NCBI GenBank assembly: GCA_963793845.1
Contig: CAWCBG010000001.1
Coordinates: 180,873 to 244,872 of the forward strand
Origin: CAWCBG01 sp963793845
Lineage (GTDB): Bacteria > Acidobacteriota > Terriglobia > Terriglobales > Acidobacteriaceae
Direction of reading: 5' to 3'
DNA: 64,000 bases
Positions 38,476 through 47,078 of the stretch are shown here, in pieces (positions within the stretch are counted from its first letter, which is position 1; each line of letters opens with the position of its first letter). Both the position numbers and the translations under genes were made by a program. A model generated the notes under the pieces. That model was given only the letters and a program-made list of their open reading frames with translations. It did no database searches and had not been told where the DNA came from.

Positions 38476-38748
38476 TGGATGCAGGTGCGCTCCCGCGCGA
38501 CACAAATTCCCACCGAATGCGCTAGCCCGATGCCGTTCGGTCGAAGCCCCCACGGCAATCGGAACGCGCCAATCCAGATTAGATCACGTTCTCGCGTTGA
38601 AGTCAGTGACTCTTCGGTAGGAGGCAGGGATGAAGTGCGTAACCGTGCGGCGAATGGCATCTACGGTTTTTTGTAGGCGGGGGACGACATCGGGTACTGC
38701 GCGCCCGCGCGAAAGGCGCAAGTCTCGATGGACTATTAAGACGGGACG

Positions 38749-39177
38749 TTAGTTGACCCTGAGACCAACTGTCTGAGCTAGCTTGCGCTGCTGTCTGTCG
38801 AAGCTGTACAGGTATTCCGCATCGAGTTCGAGAGCCGCCGCGACGTGTAACAGATCACCCGTGCGTGTTCCCAGCTTTGGCGTCGTACGCTGCGAGAGCT
38901 GGCGAGCTCGTTCATACGTTTGCTCCGACAAAGGACGAAGCTGGAAAACTCCAGCGAGTACGTCCTTTTCGAAGTCTCTCAACGAAGATTCAGCTTCTGC
39001 TGTCGACAGCTCCTTGCGGAAGGCTCGCAACGCGAACGCATTGACCACCTCTAATTCGCCGAATGTGGTGACCAGGAGTTCGCCCTCTGCGGCTTCTATC
39101 AGTTCGACAGCGGCCTTGAAATTAGGATCCGCGCTGTACAAAGAAACGAGAACGCTCGAGTCGATATAGGCCCTCAA
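38749..39177 (-). CDS. PIN-domain toxin (VapC-like)
   Basis: The 142-residue product is a PIN-fold ribonuclease. Acidic residues in family positions are Asp5 (MRAYIDSSVLVSLY), Glu in ELEVVNAFALRAF, and the pair in TRTGDLLHVAAALELDAEYL; the end LYSFDRQQRKLAQTVGL is typical. VapC toxins cut tRNA or rRNA and are neutralised by the antitoxin. The start overlaps the antitoxin stop by 4 nt (39174-39177), the usual module layout. Confidence 0.88.
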   Translation of the reverse strand: MRAYIDSSVLVSLYSADPNFKAAVELIEAAEGELLVTTFGELEVVNAFALRAFRKELSTAEAESSLRDFEKDVLAGVFQLRPLSEQTYERARQLSQRTTPKLGTRTGDLLHVAAALELDAEYLYSFDRQQRKLAQTVGLRVN

Positions 39178-39416
39178 TAGCGGTTCCGATCCTCTCGTAT
39201 TAGTTCAGCGCCGCTCACTGACAAAACTTTGTTGCCATAGATGGCCCGCACTCGCGCACGGAAATCGGGGAGCTTTGGACGGGCTGACGCAGTCTCCGGC
39301 ACCAGACGAGCAATCACGCGACGCCGTTTGGTGATCTGGACCTCTTCGCCTTGGCGAAGGAGGCGTTCGATCTTGCTGAAGTCGTAGCGCAGGTCCCGAA
39401 CAGATGCTGTCTTCAT
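39174..39416 (-). CDS. Antitoxin of the VapBC-like module (Phd/YefM-type)
   Basis: From ATG 39416 (MKTASVRDLRYDFSKIERLL) the product is 80 residues. The N-terminal segment VRDLRYDFSKI with RRRVIARLVP matches the Phd/YefM DNA-binding fold, and the C-terminal half wraps the toxin. The upstream start at 39443 is less likely, because operator TGTGAT-N10-ATCACA (39416-39437) and a TAAAAT -10 lie there. The transcript may be leaderless. It overlaps the toxin start by 4 nt. Confidence 0.85.
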   Translation of the reverse strand: MKTASVRDLRYDFSKIERLLRQGEEVQITKRRRVIARLVPETASARPKLPDFRARVRAIYGNKVLSVSGAELIREDRNRY

Positions 39417-39437
39417 GTGATACATTTTAGCATCACA
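39416..39437. promoter_or_regulatory. Operator/promoter of the toxin-antitoxin module
   Basis: TGTGAT-N10-ATCACA is a perfect inverted repeat overlapping the antitoxin start codon. On the minus strand the spacer contains TAAAAT, a likely -10 box. This fits antitoxin autorepression. Confidence 0.65.
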
Positions 39438-39484
39438 TCGCAATCGACATCAACTGCGATATCCGGAGAGACTTCGATCTGTTC

Positions 39485-40777
39485 CTATTCATACCGCAGC
39501 GCCTCGGCCGGCAGCACTCGCGCCGCTGACCATGAGGGATACACCGTCGCGACGAACGAAATGCCGATCGCTACCAGCGCCACCAGTACGCCATCGAGTG
39601 GCCGTGCTGCAAACGGGACGTAATCGATGGAATAGACCTCCGCGGAGAGCGACACCAGGTGATAATGTCCGGCAGCCCAGGAGATGGAATAGCCCGCGAT
39701 GAGCCCTAACACGGTGCCGATCACGCCGATCAGGATTCCTTGATAGATAAAGATGCGCCGGATTTGCGCCTTCTTGGCGCCCATCGAAACCAGCACGGCA
39801 ATGTCGCGGGTCTTCTCCATCACCATCATGATCAGCGAGATCAGGATGTTGAGCGCCGCGACGAAGACAATCAGTCCGATGGTGATGAAAGTGACCACGC
39901 GTTCCAGGCGAAGGGCGTGGAAGAGCGCGCGGTTCTGCTCCATCCAATTGGTGGCCATGAAGCCTTTACCGGCCTCGGCTTCGAGCTTGCCGCCGATCTC
40001 GGCGGCCTTGTAGATGTCATCGACTTTGAACTCGAGCACGGAGACGACGTCGTTCAAATCGAAGAGCCGTTGCGCGTCGGCCAGGCGAATGAAGGCCCAG
40101 TTGCTGTCGTAGTCGTAGAAGCCGGAGGAGAACGTGCCCACGACTTTGAACCGTTTGTACTTCGGCACAATACCGAAAGGCGTAAGTTCGCCCTGCGGGC
40201 TGGTGACCATGACGACCGACCCCACACTCGCGCCGAGCAGGTCCGCCATGTCCTTGCCGAGGAGGATGGGAGGCATGTTGGCGGTAATGTGAGCTGAGAG
40301 CGCGTTCGGTTCATCCGCGTCGGTGGAGGGGGGCGGCGCGCTTGCGGAGGACTCGTCCAGCGGACTGGCAGAGCCGGTCTTTACCGAGTTCAGCAGATCG
40401 CTGACCTTGCGCTCGTCGCTGGGAACGATGCCCTTCAGAACAGCGCCTTGGGCGTGCGCTCCGCGCGAGATCAGCACCTGTTCATAGATTGCGGGCGCGC
40501 CGGCAACCACGTGCGGCTGTTTGACCAGGCGCGCCAGCAGAGCTTGCCAGTCGCGGATGCCGTCGCTCTCCACGCGCAGCAGGTTGATGTGCGAGGTCGA
40601 GCCCAGCAGACGGTCTTGCAGGTCCTGACGGAATCCGTTGTTAATGGCCAGCGCGATGATGAGTGAGGCCACGCCCGCCGCCACTCCAATGATGGAGATG
40701 ACGGTGATGACGCCGATCACAGCCTGACGCCGCTTGGCTCGCAGGTAGCGCGCGGCGATGAAGAGTTCAAATTGCAT
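39485..40777 (-). CDS. lolC: Lipoprotein-releasing ABC transporter permease (LolC/LolE)
   Basis: The 430-residue protein has an N-terminal transmembrane helix (ITVISIIGVAAGVASLIIAL), a large periplasmic MacB-like domain (about 50-290, with a Ser/Pro-rich insertion near 140-155), and the FtsX-type three-helix C-terminal core (TIGLIVFVAALNILISLIMM). It begins FELFIAARYLRAKR, the LolC/E signature. The C-terminus ends SAARVLPAEALRYE, the typical end of this family. Its ATPase partner lolD lies about 1 kb downstream beyond the toxin module. Confidence 0.93.
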   Translation of the reverse strand: MQFELFIAARYLRAKRRQAVIGVITVISIIGVAAGVASLIIALAINNGFRQDLQDRLLGSTSHINLLRVESDGIRDWQALLARLVKQPHVVAGAPAIYEQVLISRGAHAQGAVLKGIVPSDERKVSDLLNSVKTGSASPLDESSASAPPPSTDADEPNALSAHITANMPPILLGKDMADLLGASVGSVVMVTSPQGELTPFGIVPKYKRFKVVGTFSSGFYDYDSNWAFIRLADAQRLFDLNDVVSVLEFKVDDIYKAAEIGGKLEAEAGKGFMATNWMEQNRALFHALRLERVVTFITIGLIVFVAALNILISLIMMVMEKTRDIAVLVSMGAKKAQIRRIFIYQGILIGVIGTVLGLIAGYSISWAAGHYHLVSLSAEVYSIDYVPFAARPLDGVLVALVAIGISFVATVYPSWSAARVLPAEALRYE

Positions 40778-40948
40778 GCGACAGAACGGACGGCTGACCC
40801 ATCATTGTAACGAAAAGGCTGAGACGAATTTTGCAATTCGCCACAGACAATCACAGGTCAGGCGCAGCCATCCGCGCCGAAATTCGACCCGACCGGCTGA
40901 CAAAATAGTCATTCGAACGGAAGGGAGTCGCGCTATCATGGCGCAATC

Positions 40949-41596
40949 ATGGCCGAGATCGACGCAACCGCGGAATGGAACAGGCTGGAAGAACTCTACC
41001 GCCAGTTGAGCGACGACGAACTGGAAGCCGTAGCAGACGACGGTTACGAACTGACCGACCTTGCCAGGCAGGCGCTGCAAGCCGAGATTTCGCAGCGCCA
41101 TCTGGACATAAAGTTGCGCGAGGCGCCGTCCGTGGCCGAGGACGGGGAGTCCAGGGGCAATGTCGATCCAGCCGAACTGGACCTCGTCGTTTTGACTCCG
41201 GTATGGGACTTGCCTGAGGCCCTCCACATAAAGCAGGTGCTGGATGACGCTGGGATTCCGGCCTACCTGGGGCCTGACAATGTCGACAATGCTAAGGCAT
41301 TTCCTGCCACCTTCGAAGGCGGTGCGGAAATGAAGGTGAGGGAGATCGACCAGCAGCGTGCATTGGCTGCCCTGGCGCACGCTGACTCCCCGGATTCGGG
41401 CTTTCCGAAGGACGAAGACGCAGAAGACAATCCCGCCTACGCCCCGAGCTGTCCGCGCTGTCATTCGCGCGAGATCGTGTTTCTGAGCCTGGATGCTGCG
41501 TTGCCCGGCAAGCCCGCATCCCAATCCCGCTACAACTGGCACTGCGATGCCTGCGGTCTCCGGTGGCAGGACGATGGTGTGGAGCCGGAGGCGTGA
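40949..41596 (+). CDS. DUF2007-like protein with C-terminal zinc ribbon
   Basis: This 215-residue cytoplasmic protein has an N-terminal helical segment (EWNRLEELYRQLSDDELEAV), a middle DUF2007-like domain (PVWDLPEALHIKQVLDDAGI to VREIDQQRALAAL), and a C-terminal zinc ribbon with CPRCHS and CDACG pairs. DUF2007 domains resemble PII-type signal-transduction folds, but the partner is not known. It is divergent from lolC, 171 nt apart. Confidence 0.78.
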   Translation: MAEIDATAEWNRLEELYRQLSDDELEAVADDGYELTDLARQALQAEISQRHLDIKLREAPSVAEDGESRGNVDPAELDLVVLTPVWDLPEALHIKQVLDDAGIPAYLGPDNVDNAKAFPATFEGGAEMKVREIDQQRALAALAHADSPDSGFPKDEDAEDNPAYAPSCPRCHSREIVFLSLDAALPGKPASQSRYNWHCDACGLRWQDDGVEPEA

Positions 41597-41833
41597 AGCC
41601 TTCCACGAGACCGTGCCTTCCCGCATGTTCGCAAAGGGCAAAGGAGAGGGGCGGGATCGATCCGAGGGTTTCGCGCTATTGCGCCAGGCACGCCTCCCCG
41701 AGCGCGTAACTGTCCTTGAACATCGAGAGCACGCTGACATAATTCACAAACTCATGCAGCCACAACCCATCGGCCCTGGGCTGGGTCGCCTGCTACTATG
41801 TGTCAACTATCGGCAACCAGGGCGACTTCCATC

Positions 41834-43048
41834 ATGTCCCGAGCGCAACGCAAACTCGCATCGCCACGCGTGGTCAACATCGAAGACCTGCGGCAGATGG
41901 CCAGGCGGCGGCTGCCCAAGGTGGTTTTCGACTATCTCGACGGCGGCGCCGAGGACGAGATCACGCTGCGTGAAAATTGCCGGGTCTTCCAGAACATCGG
42001 CTTTCGTCCGCGCAATGCGGTTGCGCTCGCAGCTTGTGATCTCAGTGCGCGGGTGCTGGGCCATACCTTGTCGTTTCCCGCCATGCTGGCGCCCGTGGGC
42101 TACAGCCGCATGATGCATCCTGGCGGAGAGGTAGCGGCCGCGCGCGCCGCAGGAAAAGCCGGTACGGGATACATCCTCTCCACCATCTCGGGTCACAAGC
42201 TGGAGAACGTCAAAGCCGCCTCCGATGGGCCAGTGTGGTATCAGCTCTACCTGGTCGGAGGGCGCGGCGCAGCTGAGGGTGCGCTGGATCGCGCGCGGCG
42301 GGCTGGCTTTTCTGCACTCGTCATTACCATCGATACCGCGGTCGCCGGCATGCGCGAGCGCGATCCGCGCAACGGAATGAAAGAGCTGCTGAGCGGCTCG
42401 GTGTTCTCGCAGATTCCTTACCTGCCGGGAATCGTCGCCCATCCGCGCTGGCTGGTGCCGTTCCTGCTGGATGGTGGTCTGCCTAAGCTGGAGAACATCG
42501 TGATTCCCGGACAGGGGCCGATGCCGCTGGTGGATGTAACTGCGGCCCTAGCGGTTTCGACCGTCTGCTGGAACGACTTGCGATGGATACGCGAATCGTG
42601 GACGGGACCGATCGTGGTGAAAGGTGTGCTGACCGCCGAGGATGCGCGCATCGCGGTAGATCATGGCGTGGCAGCCGTGGTGGTTTCCAATCACGGCGGC
42701 CGGCAACTCGACGGGGTTGCAGCGTCGCTGACTGCGCTGCCGGAAGTCGTGGCCGCGGTGGGCAATCAGGTGGAAGTCCTGATGGATGGAGGAGTGCGAC
42801 GAGGCAGCGACATCGTCAAGGCCATCTGCCTGGGTGCTCGTGCGGTACTGATCGGTCGCGCTTATGCCTATGGAATGGCTGCCGCCGGTGAAGCAGGCGT
42901 CGATCGGGCGCTGGAGATTCTCCGCGCCGACGTGGAGCGCACCCTGCGGCTGCTGGGCTGTCCGTCGATCGCCGAACTGAACTCGTCCTATATAGATTAC
43001 TTGCCCGACTTCAGAAACGTACCGCGATCGAGCTCGGTGAAGGCCTGA
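41834..43048 (+). CDS. FMN-dependent alpha-hydroxy-acid oxidase/dehydrogenase
   Basis: From ATG 41834 (MSRAQRKLASPRVVNIEDLR) the protein is 404 residues. It belongs to the L-lactate dehydrogenase/glycolate oxidase/mandelate dehydrogenase family, with FMN-barrel motifs PAMLAPVGYSRMMHPGGE, WYQLYLVG, SNHGGRQLDG (the His general base) and MDGGVRRGSDIVKAICLGAR. These enzymes oxidise 2-hydroxy acids to 2-oxo acids using FMN, reducing either O2 or quinones. The substrate cannot be chosen from sequence. The 3' end overlaps the convergent pirin gene by 52 nt. Confidence 0.9.
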   Translation: MSRAQRKLASPRVVNIEDLRQMARRRLPKVVFDYLDGGAEDEITLRENCRVFQNIGFRPRNAVALAACDLSARVLGHTLSFPAMLAPVGYSRMMHPGGEVAAARAAGKAGTGYILSTISGHKLENVKAASDGPVWYQLYLVGGRGAAEGALDRARRAGFSALVITIDTAVAGMRERDPRNGMKELLSGSVFSQIPYLPGIVAHPRWLVPFLLDGGLPKLENIVIPGQGPMPLVDVTAALAVSTVCWNDLRWIRESWTGPIVVKGVLTAEDARIAVDHGVAAVVVSNHGGRQLDGVAASLTALPEVVAAVGNQVEVLMDGGVRRGSDIVKAICLGARAVLIGRAYAYGMAAAGEAGVDRALEILRADVERTLRLLGCPSIAELNSSYIDYLPDFRNVPRSSSVKA

Positions 43049-43905
43049 CGCAGTTGTTCCTGCGTGTTCATGACGATTGGGCCGTACCATGCGACGGGCT
43101 CTTCCAGCGGCTTGCCCGAGACCAGCAGGAAACGAATGCCGTCGTCTCCGGCCTGTACTTCGACCTCATCCCCGCGATCGAAGAGTAGCAGCGAGCGGTT
43201 GTCGGCTTCCGCCGGCGGGGTGGTGTCGGACCACTGTATTGCTTCCGTCGGAACCGCGAGCGGGCCAGATGCATTGCAGAACTTCCCCGATCCCGCGAAG
43301 ACGTAAGCGAATGCATGACGGCTGGTTTCCACCGGCAGCGTTCTGCGCCGCCCCGGAGGCACCGACACGTCCAGGTAGATGGGGTCGGCAGCGATGCCAT
43401 CGACCGGGCCTTTGGTTCCCCAGAAGGTACCGCACACGACGCGGACGTGAGTGCCATCATCGTCGGTGATCTCGGGAATGTCGGCGGTCTTTACCTCTTG
43501 ATACCGCGGATCGGTCATCTTCAGCGATGCGGGAAGGTTGGCCCACAACTGGAAGCCGTGCATGCGCCCGGCCGCGTCGCCCTTGGGCATCTCCTGATGA
43601 ATGATGCCGCTGCCTGCGGTCATCCACTGCACGTCTCCGGCGGCGATGGCTCCCTGGTTGCCCATGCTGTCGCCGTGCTCGACGGTTCCGGCGAGTACAT
43701 AGGTGATGGTCTCGATGCCGCGGTGCGGATGCCAGGGGAAGCCCGCAAGGTAGTCTTCCGGCACATCGTTGCGAAAGTCGTCGAGCAGAAGGAAAGGATC
43801 GTAGTCCGAGGTGTTACCGAAGCCGAAGGCGCGGCGCAGATGCACGCCCGCACCCTCGCGCGTGGGCTTGGATTGGATGAGCTTCTTGACCGGGCGTAGC
43901 GACAT
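42997..43905 (-). CDS. Pirin family protein (bicupin)
   Basis: From ATG 43905 (MSLRPVKKLIQSKPTREGAG) the product is 302 residues, with two cupin halves. The N-terminal metal site has HPHRGIETITYVL and WMTAGSGIIHQE, keeping the pirin His/His/His/Glu set. Bacterial pirins are metal-bound proteins, some with quercetin-dioxygenase activity, others redox sensors. AGGTG lies about 5 nt before the ATG. It is convergent with the hydroxy-acid oxidase and overlaps its end. Confidence 0.9.
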   Translation of the reverse strand: MSLRPVKKLIQSKPTREGAGVHLRRAFGFGNTSDYDPFLLLDDFRNDVPEDYLAGFPWHPHRGIETITYVLAGTVEHGDSMGNQGAIAAGDVQWMTAGSGIIHQEMPKGDAAGRMHGFQLWANLPASLKMTDPRYQEVKTADIPEITDDDGTHVRVVCGTFWGTKGPVDGIAADPIYLDVSVPPGRRRTLPVETSRHAFAYVFAGSGKFCNASGPLAVPTEAIQWSDTTPPAEADNRSLLLFDRGDEVEVQAGDDGIRFLLVSGKPLEEPVAWYGPIVMNTQEQLRQAFTELDRGTFLKSGK

Positions 43906-44042
43906 AGGGCACCTCCACAAATGCGTGTCCCTCAACGCTGCCCCAAGCGGCCGCGAGTTGTCAATTTGCACCCTCAGTCGCGTTGACGATAAAGGAATCC
44001 ACAACCGAGCGTCGTTGATGTCCGCTTAACGGTTGAGCTCAA

Positions 44043-44972
44043 CTAACAGCACGCTGCTCCTAATGCGGAGGGACGGGCCGTCAGTTCAGCAAAGCGGCGG
44101 CTTTGTGCTCGGACAACGCGCTCGATGGTCTGCAATCCACGTTCGTCCAAAGCCATCGCCGAATCCACCCATTCGGTGGTGATGTCCTGCAACTCGGCGA
44201 GCGGTACACGCTCATAGCGATGATAGAAGCGGTTCACCGCCTGGTGGGCGATGGCGGCCCGGCAATTCTGTTGGACCAGTTTCTGGGCAGCCTCCAGTCC
44301 CTGGCCGCGCGGCACAACCAGATCCACGATCCCCAGTTCATACAGTTCTTCGGCTTTGTAACGCTGCCCGTTGAGGATCATGCGCTGAGCGCGAATGGCA
44401 GAGGTGCGCCGCCGCAAGAAGGAAAAGGCACCCATCCCGGGAAAAAGGCCAAACAGGACCTCTGGGAAGCCCATCTGGACGCCTTCTTCGGCGATGAAGG
44501 TGTTGCAGGCGAGGGCCAACTCCAGGCCGCCGCCGAGGGCATCCCCCTGCACCACAGCGACGGTATGGACGGAGCCATCAGCGATGTTCTGCAGTCCGGC
44601 GACGCCCTCGACACAGCGTAGAGCATAGTGCAGCAAGGTTGCACGATCGCGTCTGCGAATACAGTGCGCGAACAGTTCCAGGTCGCCTCCCAGGTTAAAC
44701 ACTGGGGCGTCGCTTGCGATGACCAGGTGAGCGTAAGGCATCGCGCCTCTCTCACGCCGAGCCAGCCCCTGGCTTCGTGCAATCTGGGCTTGTAGAGCGA
44801 TGGCTTCCTCGAGAATGGGCCGCGAACAACAGGGTCGCGAGTGATCACCGGTGGCATGCATAAAGGCCCACCAGATGTTGCTGTCAGCATCGTATTCGTG
44901 GCGTATGTGCTTTTTAACGGGCGGGGGCGGAACGAGGGTTAGCGCGGTTTGAGCGTTCACGGCCAGATTCAT
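44043..44972 (-). CDS. rpfF: RpfF-like crotonase, candidate DSF (cis-2-unsaturated fatty acid) synthase
   Basis: This 309-residue crotonase-fold protein is not a normal enoyl-CoA hydratase. It carries the RpfF-type sequences VFNLGGDLELF, VVQGDALGGGLELALA and MGFPEVLFGLFPGMGAFSFL, plus a C-terminal IERVVRAQSRR. The two catalytic glutamates of RpfF (Glu141 and Glu161 in Xanthomonas) correspond to Glu151 and Glu171, with the same 20-residue spacing. RpfF makes diffusible signal factors from acyl-ACP by dehydration and thioester hydrolysis. No RpfC/RpfG sensor is nearby. The N-terminal 35 residues (PPPPVKKHIRHEYDADSN) are an extension. Confidence 0.85.
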   Translation of the reverse strand: MNLAVNAQTALTLVPPPPVKKHIRHEYDADSNIWWAFMHATGDHSRPCCSRPILEEAIALQAQIARSQGLARRERGAMPYAHLVIASDAPVFNLGGDLELFAHCIRRRDRATLLHYALRCVEGVAGLQNIADGSVHTVAVVQGDALGGGLELALACNTFIAEEGVQMGFPEVLFGLFPGMGAFSFLRRRTSAIRAQRMILNGQRYKAEELYELGIVDLVVPRGQGLEAAQKLVQQNCRAAIAHQAVNRFYHRYERVPLAELQDITTEWVDSAMALDERGLQTIERVVRAQSRRFAELTARPSALGAACC

Positions 44973-45026
44973 GGTGGGGCCCTTTCGTTTCCGACGAGAT
45001 GGTAGTATTCCGGCGAAACACCAACT

Positions 45027-45047
45027 TGTTAACTACTCCTGTTAACT
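45027..45047. promoter_or_regulatory. GTTAAC pair upstream of the rpfF-like gene
   Basis: TGTTAACT occurs twice as a direct repeat, 13 nt apart (45027-45034 and 45040-45047), each around the palindrome GTTAAC. It lies 55-75 nt upstream of the RpfF-like start, a probable regulator site. Confidence 0.5.
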
Positions 45048-45341
45048 GGAAACGCTTCTTGATCGCCTGTTTGCATCAGTTTGGTCTGCGTCCCAGTGGC
45101 TTTGGACGCCCTCGTGGCCAGCGGTTAGAGTTGCCCTGAACCAACTCCGTCTGCGATGCCTGGTCGAACCAAAACTGTTATGCAATTGACCTGATGCAGC
45201 TAGTGTTGCAATCGGCTTGCCATGCGCGGTTGGGTTCACAACGTATCGACTCCGGACCCGCGGGGCATTGCTTATGAGCCACTTACAGGCAGTGGACGAG
45301 GCGATTACCGCCGATGAGACGGGCTGCGGGTGCTCGAGATA

Positions 45342-45377
45342 TATCCGATAGGATAGTGACGACTATCCGAATGGATA
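45342..45377. promoter_or_regulatory. Tandem TATCC-N4-GGATA operator
   Basis: TATCCGATAGGATA (45342-45355) and TATCCGAATGGATA (45364-45377) are two palindromes with centres exactly 22 bp apart, two helical turns, so two dimers would bind the same face. No gene starts nearby on the plus strand. Confidence 0.55.
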
Positions 45378-45455
45378 GTCTTTAAGGGGCGGTTCACCCT
45401 TACGGCGAGGCCGTCTCGTACTGGACGGCCTTAGTCTGTCGGTTGCGCCATCCCT

Positions 45456-46523
45456 CTACATCGCCGGCGAACTGGACGGCAGCTTCCCGGCGGTCTTCTT
45501 CTCCGCCGGCTTCACTTCCTCGAAGCTGAACTGTTTGTCGATCTTGTCGTAGGGCTTGCCGTCAACTTCGACATAGGGATAGACAAAGTAGTTCAGCGCT
45601 GGACCATCCTGCTTGGGCACCAGCGTGATGTCGCGGCCGGTGGAGAACTGAACGCGGTTGGCGTCGACGCTGCCGAAGAAATAATCTTCCTTCTGCTTCG
45701 CCTTCCACGCCTCCGAGATATCGAGGGGAATCCAGCCGATCTTGGGCGCGTAGAACTCGGCCCAGCAGTGATAGCCGGAGATATCGCCTTTGTCTTTGTT
45801 CTCGGGGATAGGGAAGCCGATGTCGAAGCGGGCGGGAATGCCGTCGGCGCGCATCATGCCGATGAAGGGCGAATGGAAGTCTGTGCAGTTCCCGTGCTTG
45901 GAATCGCAGGCCCACACCGCGTCACCGCGTCCCCATCCGGTGCCGCTCTTGTCATAGCTCATGGTCTTAAAGAGGTAGTCGTAAGCGGCTTTGGCCTTGG
46001 CCACCGTGCCGGGCTGCGAGCCGGTTACCTCGACGGCCAGCGCCTTGATCTTGCCATCGATAGGGATGAGCTGGTCAGGCTCGATGAAACGGTTCATCGA
46101 GGCGGGCACCACACCGGGCTTCTGATCCTTGCGCTCCAGTTGCACGTAATCGCCGCGCGAATATTCGCGGCGCGTGACCTCGTATGTCCAGGTCCAGGTG
46201 TAGGTTTTGCCCGGCACGGGATCGTGAACTTCTGAGGAAACTATGGTGTCGCCGTATTCCGGGTCCTTTCCCAGTCGCGTAGGCGCCGCAGCGCTGACGT
46301 TCAGCACACGCACGGTCTGGTGTTGATCAGTTGCAGGCTGAGGGAACCATACGCGCACGATCTTGGTGTTGGCAGGGATGTCTTTGATGGTGAAGCTATA
46401 GGTGAAGCGGAAAGTGCGGGATGATGGGCTGAACTTCTGGGTTTCGGGAGCGGCGGTTTGCGCGGTTAACAGGCAGGCAGAGAACGAGACGAATAGCAAC
46501 GTTGAGAGAACTGGCAGCCTCAT
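45456..46523 (-). CDS. Exported transglutaminase-like protein
   Basis: The 355-residue product has a signal peptide (RLPVLSTLLFVSFSACLLTAQ), an N-terminal beta domain (about 40-150), and a transglutaminase-like cysteine-protease core. The Cys-His-Asp triad is in HGNCTDFHSPFIGMMRA (Cys), GYHCWAEFYAP (His) and WIPLDISEA (Asp). Bacterial members act as proteases or amidases of the cell envelope; the substrate is unknown. AGGAG lies 8 nt before the ATG. Confidence 0.87.
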   Translation of the reverse strand: MRLPVLSTLLFVSFSACLLTAQTAAPETQKFSPSSRTFRFTYSFTIKDIPANTKIVRVWFPQPATDQHQTVRVLNVSAAAPTRLGKDPEYGDTIVSSEVHDPVPGKTYTWTWTYEVTRREYSRGDYVQLERKDQKPGVVPASMNRFIEPDQLIPIDGKIKALAVEVTGSQPGTVAKAKAAYDYLFKTMSYDKSGTGWGRGDAVWACDSKHGNCTDFHSPFIGMMRADGIPARFDIGFPIPENKDKGDISGYHCWAEFYAPKIGWIPLDISEAWKAKQKEDYFFGSVDANRVQFSTGRDITLVPKQDGPALNYFVYPYVEVDGKPYDKIDKQFSFEEVKPAEKKTAGKLPSSSPAM

Positions 46524-47078
46524 GAGGAAACTCCTACTCGTTGGGTCGTGAAGGTGGAGGTGTGAAATCGGCCCGCGATTAGAGGGAGGGGGCTCAAGTG
46601 AAGCCGATGAGGCGAACGCTGCGGCGCCACGCGGAGGACATGGCCGACCATTTTATCAGTAGCGGGAGACCGATACCATACAAGAGCCGTCATCAGCAGG
46701 GACGGTTGACAGCTCGCCTTATTTGAGTTTTCGGAGTCTGACAGATTGATGACAGATGTGAGCTGATTCCGCCAGTTCAAGAATCTTCAGGCTGGGACTT
46801 GCGCCGACGAAGATACCACACGTACGGCAGCGGGATTGAATCACCCGGGACCCTTGCAGGCTCGCAACATGCTCAAATGAAAGCGCAATACGGCTCGACG
46901 GAGGGCTTCTCTCGGGCATTTCAGGTTCTCAAGCTAAGTCTAGGAGTAGTTCAATGATAGACGGCTGGACCTCGGACTGTCGGTGCGGTACCGGACTAAG
47001 GCCCTTGTCACCATGAAGTGAGGTTGCGGCTGGCCGCGAGCGCGCCTTAGGCGGCGCCTGCCCGGCCGGAAGGATTGC
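46524..47078. other. Gap of 555 bases, nothing recognised
   Basis: Only short non-conserved frames are present. No strong terminators, palindromes or RNA structure were spotted, apart from promoter sequence expected for the transglutaminase gene. Confidence 0.4.

Larger units (their letters stand above)
44973..45455. other. Regulatory-looking gap without gene
   Basis: There is no convincing gene in these 483 bases. It holds the GTTAAC pair (45027-45047), a double TATCC-N4-GGATA operator (45342-45377) and a GGCCGTC...GACGGCC hairpin near 45410-45435. The 45341-45440 part could be a short RNA transcribed rightward. Confidence 0.45.
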
